DNA of 64,000 nt. Source: Coleofasciculus sp. FACHB-T130 (GTDB lineage Bacteria > Cyanobacteriota > Cyanobacteriia > Cyanobacteriales > FACHB-T130). The translations under genes and the position numbers were made by a program. Location of the stretch: assembly GCF_014695375.1 (NCBI RefSeq), contig NZ_JACJOG010000053.1:1-64000 (forward strand). Reading direction: 5' to 3'. This document shows positions 53,451-61,332 of the stretch, in pieces. Below the pieces are notes generated by a model. It was given only the letters and a program-made list of their open reading frames with translations, did not search any database and was not told where the DNA came from. How positions within the stretch are numbered: the stretch's first letter is position 1; every line of letters begins with the position of its first letter.

Positions 53451-54095
53451 ATGGGAATTTTTAACCGGAAAACGGTAGGAACAACTAAGCAAGTTGCTCA
53501 TACTGAAGACGATACTCACACCCGAATTTTACAGGCAGCACAGCGGTTATTTGCCCGACAGGGATATGAGGGGACAACAACCCGCGATCTTGCCGCGACA
53601 GCGGGGGTTGCAGAAGGAACGTTGTTTCGTCATTTTCCGAACAAAAAGGCGATCTTGATTGAGGTGGCGACGCAAGGCTGGGTAGAAATTCTCACAGATT
53701 TATTAACCGAATTGAGTGAAATGGGCAGCTATAAAGCTGTAGCTCAGGTGATGCATCGGCGGATGATGAATCTACGTGAAAATGCGGATATGCTGCGGGT
53801 TTGCTTTACCGAAGCGCAGTTTCATCCAGAGTTGCGCGATCGCATCCAAGCTGAAGTCATTGTCAAAATGACGGATGTGGCGGAAGCTTTCTTTCAAACT
53901 GCAATGGATAGAGGCACCTATCGCCGCATGAATCCAAGAATTGTCGCCCAAGTTTTCTTAGGGATGTTCACAATCGCCGGTTTTAGCCACGACACCCTAT
54001 TGGGAGAAAATGCTTCCCCGAAAGCAATGCAAGAAATGGCAGAAGGGTTAGCTGATATTTTCCTGAATGGTGTGTTAGCGAAATCAAGCAATTAA
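53451..54095 (+). CDS. TetR/AcrR-family transcriptional regulator
   Basis: A 214-aa regulator. The DNA-binding helix-turn-helix lies at about residues 25-70: RILQAAQRLFARQGYEGTTT, RDLAATAGVAEGTLFRHFPN. The ligand-binding C-terminal domain is the usual length. It is divergent from the M16 pair across a 123-nt gap and so is a good candidate regulator of it; ligand and target are unknown. Confidence 0.9.
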   Translation: MGIFNRKTVGTTKQVAHTEDDTHTRILQAAQRLFARQGYEGTTTRDLAATAGVAEGTLFRHFPNKKAILIEVATQGWVEILTDLLTELSEMGSYKAVAQVMHRRMMNLRENADMLRVCFTEAQFHPELRDRIQAEVIVKMTDVAEAFFQTAMDRGTYRRMNPRIVAQVFLGMFTIAGFSHDTLLGENASPKAMQEMAEGLADIFLNGVLAKSSN

Positions 54096-54097
54096 GA

Positions 54098-54172
54098 TTA
54101 GTCCGGCAATTAGAATTTGCATTAATCCGAGCGTTTAAAATTTGCATTAGCTCCGGCGATTAGAAATCGCGC
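54098..54172 (+). repeat. Three tandem degenerate 25-nt units
   Basis: Units 54098-54122, 54123-54147 and 54148-54172 each read TTAGTCCGGCAATTAGAATT-like and then TGCAT or CGCGC. The third merges into the dispersed repeat that follows. Confidence 0.65.
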
Positions 54173-54203
54173 CTATACAGACAAAACCCGCCTTCGCAGG
54201 TTT
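54160..54203 (+). repeat. Dispersed intergenic repeat copy
   Basis: TTAGAAATCGCGCCTATACA followed by GACAAAACCCGCCTTCGCAGG. Fourth copy of the family at 8784, 27953 and 42313. Confidence 0.6.
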
Positions 54204-54280
54204 AAAATAATGCCCCAGCGATTTCCTGTTCGCCTGGTGTCTTAAACTGATGCAAGTGCGCGATAATTGCTCAACCAACA

Positions 54281-55522
54281 ATGGACGCTGAAGAACTTCT
54301 AAAAAGATACGCCCAACGCGAACGGAACTTTCAAGGAGCAAAACTAAGTGGGATAAAGCTCCCAGGTGCAAACCTAAATGGGATAGACCTACAGAATGCA
54401 GATTTGACCGGAGCTGAGTTAAATCAGGCAAACTTGGCTAATGCCAACCTCACTGGCGCAAAATTTAGCAGAGTATCCTTAATTGGAGCAAATCTGAGTG
54501 GGGTGCAAGCTTCTTCAGTAAATTTGGGTTTGGCAGAACTCAGCGGTGCCAACCTCAGTAAGGCAAACTTGAGTGGTGTTAACTTTAATAATGCCAACCT
54601 AGACAATGTAAACCTAAGTGATGCTCAACTAAATAGTGCCAACCTAACTAAAGCGTCTCTAAGTCAAGCCAACCTTGTTAGAGCAAACTTGAGTAATGCG
54701 AAACTAACGGGTGCAAACTTAGCTGAAGCTGACTTAAGTCGGGCAGAATTAGCTAATGTTAACATCCAAGATGCCAACCTCCAGGGAGCCAAGCTCCGGG
54801 GTGTCAAGTTGCCCAGCTATAATTTGTCAGCTATGAATTTTGCTGAGGTAGATTTAGGCGCAGCAGAACTGACAAACATACAGTTTAGAAAAGCCTGTCT
54901 GCGAGGGATAAATTTAGAGAGAGCAGGTCTGCAAGGAGCAAATTTCATGGGGGCAAACCTGAATGGAGCCAACCTGAAAAAAGCAGATTTGACTGATGCA
55001 AACCTTTATGGAGCAAGCATCAAGGGTGCGGATTTCACGGGCGCGATAATGCCCGATGGGGAAGTTTACAAGTCCTTAGCCTCTGATACAGAACCCCGCA
55101 AACAGGAAACATCGTTACCAACACAAACATCAATGACACGCAAAGTAATTCGCACCGAGAACGCACCAGCACCAGTCGGACCGTATAATCAAGCGATCGC
55201 TGCCAGTGGTCAGATGATCTTCGTCGCTGGTCAAATTGCCATCGATCCCAGAATCGGTGATATTGTCTACACCGACGATGTAGCCAAGCAAACAGAACAG
55301 GTAATGGCTCATCTTGAAGCGATTCTCTCTGCGGCTGGCGCTAACTTTGAGAATGTGGTCAAAACCACCGTCTTTCTCAAAGATATGAATGATTTTGCTG
55401 CGGTTAACGCAGTTTATGGTAAATATTTTGACGCAGAGACAGCCCCTGCCCGTGCCTGCGTGCAAGTATCCCGTCTACCCAAGGATGTGCTGGTAGAAAT
55501 TGACTGCATTGCGGTAATTTAA
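54281..55522 (+). CDS. Pentapeptide-repeat protein fused to a RidA-type deaminase
   Basis: A 413-aa protein made of two parts in one frame. Residues about 1-262 are pentapeptide repeats ([20 protein letters not shown]) after the N-terminal helix [15 protein letters not shown]. They close with [12 protein letters not shown], which in the gene at 28623 marks the natural C-terminus. A 20-residue Thr/Gln linker leads to residue 285, [20 protein letters not shown], the normal start of RidA (YjgF/UK114), which clears reactive enamine/imine intermediates. The domain is complete, with the Arg of PARACVQV and C-terminal [11 protein letters not shown]. An internal ATG at 55133 could also give free RidA, though no ribosome site is obvious. 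Confidence 0.9.
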   Translation: MDAEELLKRYAQRERNFQGAKLSGIKLPGANLNGIDLQNADLTGAELNQANLANANLTGAKFSRVSLIGANLSGVQASSVNLGLAELSGANLSKANLSGVNFNNANLDNVNLSDAQLNSANLTKASLSQANLVRANLSNAKLTGANLAEADLSRAELANVNIQDANLQGAKLRGVKLPSYNLSAMNFAEVDLGAAELTNIQFRKACLRGINLERAGLQGANFMGANLNGANLKKADLTDANLYGASIKGADFTGAIMPDGEVYKSLASDTEPRKQETSLPTQTSMTRKVIRTENAPAPVGPYNQAIAASGQMIFVAGQIAIDPRIGDIVYTDDVAKQTEQVMAHLEAILSAAGANFENVVKTTVFLKDMNDFAAVNAVYGKYFDAETAPARACVQVSRLPKDVLVEIDCIAVI

Positions 55523-55642
55523 GACCGATAACGCCAAGCGCGATCGCATTGTAGGTTAGAACTCGCTACTCTAACCTACGCCTGTATAGCCTGCGAGCGA
55601 TTGGTAGAAGGGTTGCCGACAAAACACCTCCCGCGATCCCTT

Positions 55643-55659
55643 ATGATAATAGTTATCAT
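55643..55659. promoter_or_regulatory. Zur/Fur-type palindromic operator upstream of the CobW gene
   Basis: ATGATAA-TAG-TTATCAT, a perfect 7-3-7 palindrome of the form bound by cyanobacterial Zur (TGATAAT..TTATCA). It lies 105 nt before the CobW-family GTPase gene. Fur could also bind. Confidence 0.75.
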
Positions 55660-55763
55660 TATTAAAATTATCCCGGCATTCTGAGAACTACCATGTCCTC
55701 GGAAATGCTACGCCGCATGGTGCGAATCCATGTCTGCATCGCTCAATTAACACCGACAGAGCA

Positions 55764-56771
55764 ATGAACAATCTTACAGCACCCAAACAAAACCTAATTC
55801 CGGATATTCCTAAACGGGGAATGCCAGTCACGATCGTTACAGGCTTTTTAGGTAGTGGTAAAACAACGCTACTCAACCATATTTTGCATAATTGTCAAGA
55901 CTTAAAGGTAGCAGTTTTAGTTAATGAATTCGGTAATATTAATATTGATAGCCAGCTCTTAATATCCGTCGATCAAAATATGATCGAACTAAGCAATGGC
56001 TGTATTTGTTGCACCATCAACGATGGATTGCTTGATGCAGTTTATCGGGTGCTGGAACGAAGCGATCGCATCGATTACTTAATTGTCGAAACAACCGGAA
56101 TTGCCGATCCATTGCCCATTGCCTTGACCTTCATTAGTACAGATTTGCGCGATCTAACTCGGCTTGATTCTATCTTGACTTTGGTGGATGTGGAAACGTT
56201 TACACCGGAGCATTTTGAAAGTGATGCCGCCCTCAATCAGATTTCCTATGGTGACATCATTCTGCTGAACAAAACCGATTTGGTTCCAGAAGCCCAAGTC
56301 AAGGAGTTGGAAGACTACATTCGCGCCATGAAAGTAGGCGCAAGAGTTTTGCGAACCTCCTACGGACAAGTTCCTCTGCCACTAATTTTAGATGTGGGAG
56401 TTTCCCAAGCGGAATCTTATCCAGCTAAAGAGGAATCTAGCCATCATCACCATCACGATCACCATCACGATCATTCCCACCACTTAGAGAATGATGGTTT
56501 CATGTCATTTTCTTTTGAAAGCGATCGCCCTCTCCTTTTAGAGAAATTTCAACAATTTTTAACCGAACAACTTCCCGAAGACGTTTTTCGCGCCAAAGGT
56601 TTACTCTGGTTTAAGGAAAGTAGTTTACGCCACATCTTTCAAATGTGCGGTAAACGGGTTGAGATGAAAACTGACAAGTGGATTTCTCAAAAGAGCAATC
56701 AACTGGTATTTATTGGGCGTAACTTGAATGAAGCCCAAATTCAACAACAGTTAAAAGATTGCCTAGAGTAA
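55764..56771 (+). CDS. CobW/COG0523-family GTPase, probable zinc metallochaperone
   Basis: A 335-aa G3E-family GTPase. Walker A is GFLGSGKTT at residues 27-35 with K33. The metal site is the family CxCC motif C80-I-C82-C83 (NGCICCTIND). A guanine-specificity motif appears as LLNKTDLVP. A His-rich loop at 227-240 (HHHHHDHHHDHSHH) lies between the GTPase and the C-terminal CobW domain (VFRAKGLLWFKES). With a Zur-type box upstream, this fits the zinc-starvation branch of the family rather than cobalamin synthesis. It is followed after 21 nt by the alpha/beta-hydrolase gene. Confidence 0.92.
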   Translation: MNNLTAPKQNLIPDIPKRGMPVTIVTGFLGSGKTTLLNHILHNCQDLKVAVLVNEFGNINIDSQLLISVDQNMIELSNGCICCTINDGLLDAVYRVLERSDRIDYLIVETTGIADPLPIALTFISTDLRDLTRLDSILTLVDVETFTPEHFESDAALNQISYGDIILLNKTDLVPEAQVKELEDYIRAMKVGARVLRTSYGQVPLPLILDVGVSQAESYPAKEESSHHHHHDHHHDHSHHLENDGFMSFSFESDRPLLLEKFQQFLTEQLPEDVFRAKGLLWFKESSLRHIFQMCGKRVEMKTDKWISQKSNQLVFIGRNLNEAQIQQQLKDCLE

Positions 56772-56792
56772 ATAAAATAGGGATTGTGTCTT

Positions 56793-57710
56793 ATGGCAAC
56801 TTCAACGATTTCTGCACCTAGTACTGTCGGAATTGGCGGAACCGTTCAGGAATATCTCTGGACTTGGGAAGGACAAGAATTACCCATAGTTTATGAAACT
56901 CTAGGCAAAGGATCTCCTATATTACTTCTGCCAGCTTTCAGCACCGTTTCTACACGCGCGGAAATGCGCGGACTGGCAGAGTTATTATCATCTCAGTTTC
57001 AAGCCGTTGCTCTCGATTGGCCTGGATTTGGGCGATCGCCTCGTCTACCCTTGAACTATCAACCCGCCCTATATCACCAATTTCTGCAAGATTTTGTCAA
57101 AAATGTTTTTAATACGCCAGTATCCATCATTGCTGCTGGACACGCTGCTGGTTACGCAATGCAGCTAGCGCGGCAACAACCGTCCGTTTTGTCGCGGATT
57201 GTTTTAGCGGCTCCCACTTGGCGCGGGCCATTTCCGACGATGATGGGTAAACAGCAAGGGTGGTTTGGAACGCTGAGAAATGTAGTGCGATCGCCCATTT
57301 TAGGACAAGCTCTCTACAAGCTAAACACCACGGAGTCCTTCATTAGCTTGATGTATCGTCGCCATGTCTACGTTGAACCTAACTCGTTGAGTCCCTCCCG
57401 ACTCGAACAAAAGTTGCAGACAGCACATCAACCAGGAGCGCGTTTTGCTCCCGCCGCCTTCGTCACCGGAGGTTTAGATCCGGTGAATCATAGAGACGAT
57501 TTTCTCGCCTGGTTTCAGCCTTTACCGTTACCCGTGATGGTAGTCATTGGCGAACAAGCGCCCCCGAAATCAAAGGAAGAAATGGAAGCAATGGCGAATG
57601 TCCCAGGAGTGCAGACAGTCAGGCTTCCCGGTTCGTTGGGATTACATGAAGAGTACGCAGATGCTGTAGGTGCTACTATCTTGCCATTTTTGATGGATGG
57701 GGGTGGGTGA
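56793..57710 (+). CDS. Alpha/beta-hydrolase-fold protein with altered nucleophile
   Basis: A 305-aa protein. The fold is clear: SPILLLPAFST, VALDWPGFGRSPRLP and a C-terminal LPVMVVIGEQ. However, the nucleophile elbow, normally GxSxG, is GHAAG (IIAAGHAAGYAMQLA), so Ala replaces the catalytic Ser. The ATG at 56793 (MATSTISAP) is preferred over the TTG at 56784. It is co-directional with, and 21 nt behind, the zinc GTPase and probably shares its Zur control. A non-hydrolytic or binding role is likely, unless another residue serves as nucleophile. Confidence 0.85.
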   Translation: MATSTISAPSTVGIGGTVQEYLWTWEGQELPIVYETLGKGSPILLLPAFSTVSTRAEMRGLAELLSSQFQAVALDWPGFGRSPRLPLNYQPALYHQFLQDFVKNVFNTPVSIIAAGHAAGYAMQLARQQPSVLSRIVLAAPTWRGPFPTMMGKQQGWFGTLRNVVRSPILGQALYKLNTTESFISLMYRRHVYVEPNSLSPSRLEQKLQTAHQPGARFAPAAFVTGGLDPVNHRDDFLAWFQPLPLPVMVVIGEQAPPKSKEEMEAMANVPGVQTVRLPGSLGLHEEYADAVGATILPFLMDGGG

Positions 57711-57840
57711 GTGCGATCGCATTTACTTTGTCCTCAAGCCAAGCCAAGCTAACACAGCTAAGGATTTGGTTGCCGTTCAGCAAAACTTAGCGGGCAATTA
57801 ATTGGCTATAATGCCATCAAAAACTGTCAGCTTTTGAATT

Positions 57841-58095
57841 ATGAACAGAATTGCTCTTGCTTTGCTTACTTGTCCGATAATTTTGGCATCAATGCTCCTG
57901 CTAGCGAATACAGCACAAGCCGCTGAAGCTTCAAATACGATGCTGTCTGCACCAACTGCACAAGTTATTGTCGTGCAAGATCAACAAGTGCCTGCATCTG
58001 TGCAACCGAGTAATCCTATCAAAGACCATCTAGGGTGCAGTTGCGCTGCTTGCACTAAGGCTCTAAGTCAAATGCAAGGTCACTTTACGCTTTAG
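57841..58095 (+). CDS. Small secreted Cys-rich protein of unknown function
   Basis: An 84-aa protein with a signal peptide to about residue 27 (LALLTCPIILASMLLLANTA, then QAAEA). The mature part is short and ends with GCSCAACTKALSQMQG, a C-x-C-x2-C cluster that could hold a metal or form disulfides. It ends in a clear terminator and does not belong to a longer operon. No family recognised. Confidence 0.65.
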   Translation: MNRIALALLTCPIILASMLLLANTAQAAEASNTMLSAPTAQVIVVQDQQVPASVQPSNPIKDHLGCSCAACTKALSQMQGHFTL

Positions 58096-58161
58096 CCAAG
58101 ATGGACGGCGATGCCAAAAAAGCGATCGCGCTTTCTTGAGTTGAAGAATTTCCTTCTCTTT

Positions 58162-58201
58162 ACCCACTATGCCCGTCTTCAGGCGGTGATGGTGGGTTTT
58201 T
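58162..58201 (+). terminator. Rho-independent terminator after the Cys-rich protein gene
   Basis: ACCCAC (58162-58167) pairs with GTGGGT (58192-58197), with an inner GCC...GGC pair, followed by TTTTTGC. Confidence 0.7.
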
Positions 58202-58302
58202 GCTTAATCCACGTAACTTTTAGGCGATCGCTCTTGCCACGCTACTCGCGCTAAAATTACTATCCATTTAGTAATATTTAAAATCTCTATCAACTGTCAG
58301 CT

Positions 58303-58839
58303 TCAAGCTAACAATTCATCTAGCGCTACACTAAATCCTCTGAGTACCAATTGCGTACTCACTACATTACCAGTATTAAACCCTAATGTCTGACTTTGAG
58401 TAATTAACAATATCCGACGACTCTCAGGAAATACTAGCCAGACTTCCGAACAACCCGATTCTAAATACTCGCTTGCTTTGGCAAATAAATCCTCGGCTGA
58501 ATCAGTTGGAGAAGCGATTTCAGCAATCAGTGGCGGACTTTGTGGCAACCCTCCTGCCTCACCAAACTGCGCTACCAATTCCGCTGTGAGATAGGATACA
58601 TCAGGACGACGCCCCTGCTTCAAAGTCCGACAGGGAAGTTCTACAACAACCTCTCCTCCTTGTCCAGATTGGGTAATGAAATTTTTCCAGCCCCAAGCTA
58701 ACCTAGTCTGAACTATACTATGTTTTACCGTCATTCCCGTTTTCTCCACAAGTTGTCCATCCACCCACTCCATGCGATCGGGGGGATTAGCCATAAAGTC
58801 TTCTAGAGAGCAGCTTTCGGTTACAGTAGCGATCGCCAT
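58303..58839 (-). CDS. Uma2-family (DUF820) endonuclease-like protein
   Basis: A 178-aa protein with the PD-(D/E)xK-like Uma2 pattern: N-terminal EWVDGQLVEKTGM, KQGRRPDVSYLTAEL, then PLIAEIASPTDSAEDLFAKA and YLESGCSEVWLVFPESRRIL. The likely catalytic residues are the Asp of PDVSY and the Glu of AEIASP with a following Lys. Such genes are highly multiplied in filamentous cyanobacteria and their biological job is not known. It is monocistronic here. Confidence 0.9.
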   Translation of the reverse strand: MAIATVTESCSLEDFMANPPDRMEWVDGQLVEKTGMTVKHSIVQTRLAWGWKNFITQSGQGGEVVVELPCRTLKQGRRPDVSYLTAELVAQFGEAGGLPQSPPLIAEIASPTDSAEDLFAKASEYLESGCSEVWLVFPESRRILLITQSQTLGFNTGNVVSTQLVLRGFSVALDELLA

Positions 58840-58894
58840 AGTTATCTACTCGCTTTGGTCAGGTACTAATATTATGGCAGGCTGCACATAGACG

Positions 58895-58932
58895 ATACCC
58901 CCAACTTCCTGATAAAAAGAAGTTGGGGGTAT
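58895..58932. terminator. Hairpin between two minus-strand genes
   Basis: ATACCCCCAACTTC (58895-58908) and GAAGTTGGGGGTAT (58919-58932) are perfect 14-bp arms with a 10-nt loop, 28 nt past the stop of the ferredoxin-like gene on the minus strand. It is similar in style to the palindrome at 27866. Confidence 0.65.
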
Positions 58933-58959
58933 GTATTATCTATAAATTACGAAAAATTA

Positions 58960-59619
58960 TTAACGAACCCTAGCTGTTTCGCACTCCAAACGAGGTGCAA
59001 TTAGCTCTTCAGATACCATCTCATCTGGAAAATGTTTATCTATAATTTCAGGGATTTCTGTAGCGTTAATCCGAGTGTAGCGGGTTTTATCCGGCATAAC
59101 GATATTTGGCCCTGATTTGCAACGCTTCATGCAGCCAGTTCCTTTAATCGTAACCTGGTCGTCCAAGCCGCGATCGCGCAAACCTTCTTCTAAAGCCTGA
59201 CAAACTTTATTAGCACCCAACTTGCAACAATCGGACTTTTTACACACCAAAATTGTCGCTTTGACGCCGGAAGGTAGAGGCAATTTTTTAGCAGGTCGAG
59301 GCAATTCCTGAATTTCCTCAACTTGTGTAACTCCCTGCAATTGGCTGGGAGGAACACCAGGTTTAACTAGATAAGCTTTTTGTTTGACTTCTCCACTTTT
59401 TAACTTAAGCTTGGTTTCGCCAAAAACCTCAACCCAAGTACCGGGTGTCACTCCTGAGCGAAATAGGGAAATCCGAGCTTCTTTGGCAAGCTTGATCTGA
59501 CATTCACCCTCTGAAGTTGCGAGTCTCAAATATTTGATTTTATAGCCATCTTCGATGACAAAACCGAGTAACCATCCCTCAAGGCGGAATTCTGAGTTGT
59601 TTTGTTTAAATTTACTCAT
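58960..59619 (-). CDS. Thioredoxin-like [2Fe-2S] ferredoxin-domain protein
   Basis: A 219-aa protein. An N-terminal OB-like domain (about 10-95, FRLEGWLLGFVIEDGYKIKY) precedes the [2Fe-2S] fold (about 120-205). Its likely ligands are Cys residues in CKKSDCCKLGANKVC and GCMKRCKSGPNIV. This is the NuoE/Shethna-type arrangement and a common cyanobacterial stand-alone form. The redox partner is unknown. It overlaps nothing and follows the gene at 59638 by 18 nt, so the two are probably one operon. Confidence 0.88.
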   Translation of the reverse strand: MSKFKQNNSEFRLEGWLLGFVIEDGYKIKYLRLATSEGECQIKLAKEARISLFRSGVTPGTWVEVFGETKLKLKSGEVKQKAYLVKPGVPPSQLQGVTQVEEIQELPRPAKKLPLPSGVKATILVCKKSDCCKLGANKVCQALEEGLRDRGLDDQVTIKGTGCMKRCKSGPNIVMPDKTRYTRINATEIPEIIDKHFPDEMVSEELIAPRLECETARVR

Positions 59620-59637
59620 GCTTTTTTACAACCTCTT

Positions 59638-59910
59638 TTAACTTTCTTTTGGATCGTTACTCGTCTGCCAGCAGCGTTCCAGATGGCTCACCAACTCGCC
59701 GCGCGATGCAGTTAACTGCCTGACTACACTCCACAGCTGAATCGCTGCTGTCGTGTTGTAGACCTCAACCAGCAAGGGCTGGTCAACCGCACACCCACAG
59801 GAAATTCCTAACTCTCGCAAGCGGTAATAAACTTGCCACCGATCTGCTCGATTCACCTCAACAACCTTGCCTGTTTCTGGTTGTGGCTCAATTGGCTCTA
59901 TTGGATTCAT
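59638..59910 (-). CDS. Asr1405/Asl0597-type conserved cyanobacterial protein
   Basis: A 90-aa soluble protein: VVEVNRADRWQVYYRLRELG, ISCGCAVDQPLLVEV, TTAAIQLWSVVRQLTASRGE and HLERCW. I recognise it from memory as the cyanobacterial Asr1405/Asl0597 family; no function is known. Two close Cys (SCGCAV) and a Trp-rich helix are conserved-looking. It is the first gene of the pair with the ferredoxin-like protein. Confidence 0.75.
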   Translation of the reverse strand: MNPIEPIEPQPETGKVVEVNRADRWQVYYRLRELGISCGCAVDQPLLVEVYNTTAAIQLWSVVRQLTASRGELVSHLERCWQTSNDPKES

Positions 59911-60230
59911 TCGTTCCCACAGACGCGAAAAATTAGCATTGTCTATAACTTCCCTGGACTCGCTAGCCTTTCCGAAAATTCCCTGACGTAGGGAATTTTT
60001 ACAATTTCACCCTAGTTAATACATATAACTCAAACGACAACAATTCTCAACTAGCTTAACTGAAAATTTAATTGCTTGCGAGAAATAGGCAAGGATACAA
60101 CTGAGGAACTAGCGCTTGCTGCGGATCGGGTCAAACTGGCTCAGACTATAGTGAGACACCAAAATTGGGTTAGCGTGATACACTTACTGCATTAGCAACA
60201 ACCGTTGCTTATTGAGAGGAGAATACAACG

Positions 60231-60785
60231 ATGTCCGAAACTCAGAGTGTATTGCGCTCCTTCGGTCAGGTTTATGACAATCCAGTGTTGCTGGATCGCA
60301 GTATCACCACGCCGGTTTGTGAGGGCTTCAACATTGCTCTAGCGAGTTTTCAGGCGCTGTACTTGCAATATCAAAAGCATCATTTTGTGGTCGAAGGTTC
60401 AGAATTTTATATGCTGCACGAGTTCTTCAGCGAAAGCTACGAACAGGTGCAGGGACACGTTCATGATATTGGCGAACGGTTGGATGGACTGGGTGGCGTT
60501 CCAGTAGCTGGCTTTGCCAAGTTAGCAGAACTGTGCTGCTTCACGCCAGAAGATGAAGGGGTATTTTCTTGCCGCCAGATGGTGGAACACGACTTAGCCG
60601 CCGAGCAAGCGATGATTCAGCTAATCCGGCGTCAGGCAGGACAAGCAGAAAGCTTGGGCGATCGCGCAACCCGTTATCTGTACGAAACAATCTTGCTGAA
60701 AACCGAAGAACGGGCTTATCATCTGGCTCACTTCCTCGCTAAAGACAGCTTGACCTTGGGTTTTGTCCAGACTACGAATAATTAG
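60231..60785 (+). CDS. Dps-family DNA-protection/ferritin-like protein
   Basis: A 184-aa four-helix-bundle protein. The ferroxidase-site residues are visible: His in YQKHHFVV, and Asp/Glu in [16 protein letters not shown]. Dps proteins form 12-subunit shells that oxidise Fe(II) with peroxide and protect DNA. GAGAGGAG precedes the ATG. It is a stand-alone gene ending at a strong hairpin. Confidence 0.92.
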   Translation: MSETQSVLRSFGQVYDNPVLLDRSITTPVCEGFNIALASFQALYLQYQKHHFVVEGSEFYMLHEFFSESYEQVQGHVHDIGERLDGLGGVPVAGFAKLAELCCFTPEDEGVFSCRQMVEHDLAAEQAMIQLIRRQAGQAESLGDRATRYLYETILLKTEERAYHLAHFLAKDSLTLGFVQTTNN

Positions 60786-61332
60786 TATCTGCCTCTTGAA
60801 TCCCGTTGAGGTAAGCTAGATGTAGCCTCGATATGCAGGCTGCTAAAATTTTCAGTACCTAACCTGTGGTTCTTTAAGACAGAGAGTAACACTAACTGAG
60901 CAGAGGGAAGATATCTTCTCTCTGCTTGTTTATTATGAAGTTGTAAAAGTTCTGATTAAGTTGTAAAGAAAAACCCAGAAGTTAATTTTAAGCTTGTTGA
61001 AATTAGTTGTCAACTAACCTAAAAGGCGGATTTCTTGGCTTCCCTACATCAGGGGAATGAGAACCGAAGAGTTCAGAATGGAAGGGCGGATTTGACGCGA
61101 TCGCGGTAGAGACGCGATAACCTGGTCTCTAACATCGATAGCCTCGATCAAACTGCCCGGTCAAGGGGAGCTGGTTGTACCAAGAAGACACTTGCCAGTT
61201 GACACAAAAGAAGTTGCAAAAACCTTTCCCTCATCAAATCTTGGGCAAATTGGCAAAAACCACTACCAAGCACAGGGGAGAAAGCCTTTAAAATAATCTG
61301 GACTTAAAACAGTCACGCTAGGACAAACAACT
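60786..61332. other. Gap between dps and carB
   Basis: It contains the dps terminator at 60899-60926. The remaining 400 nt show no gene, RNA or clear repeat; the carB promoter should lie here. Confidence 0.45.
60899..60926 (+). terminator. Hairpin after dps
   Basis: A palindrome of 14-bp arms with no loop (AGCAGAGGGAAGAT / ATCTTCTCTCTGCT, one G-T pair), followed by TGTTTATT. Confidence 0.6.

Noticed and set aside
55133-55522. Separate ridA gene
   Set aside because: The frame is continuous from 54281 with no stop, and no ribosome site is seen before the internal ATG; kept as part of a fusion, with the alternative noted.
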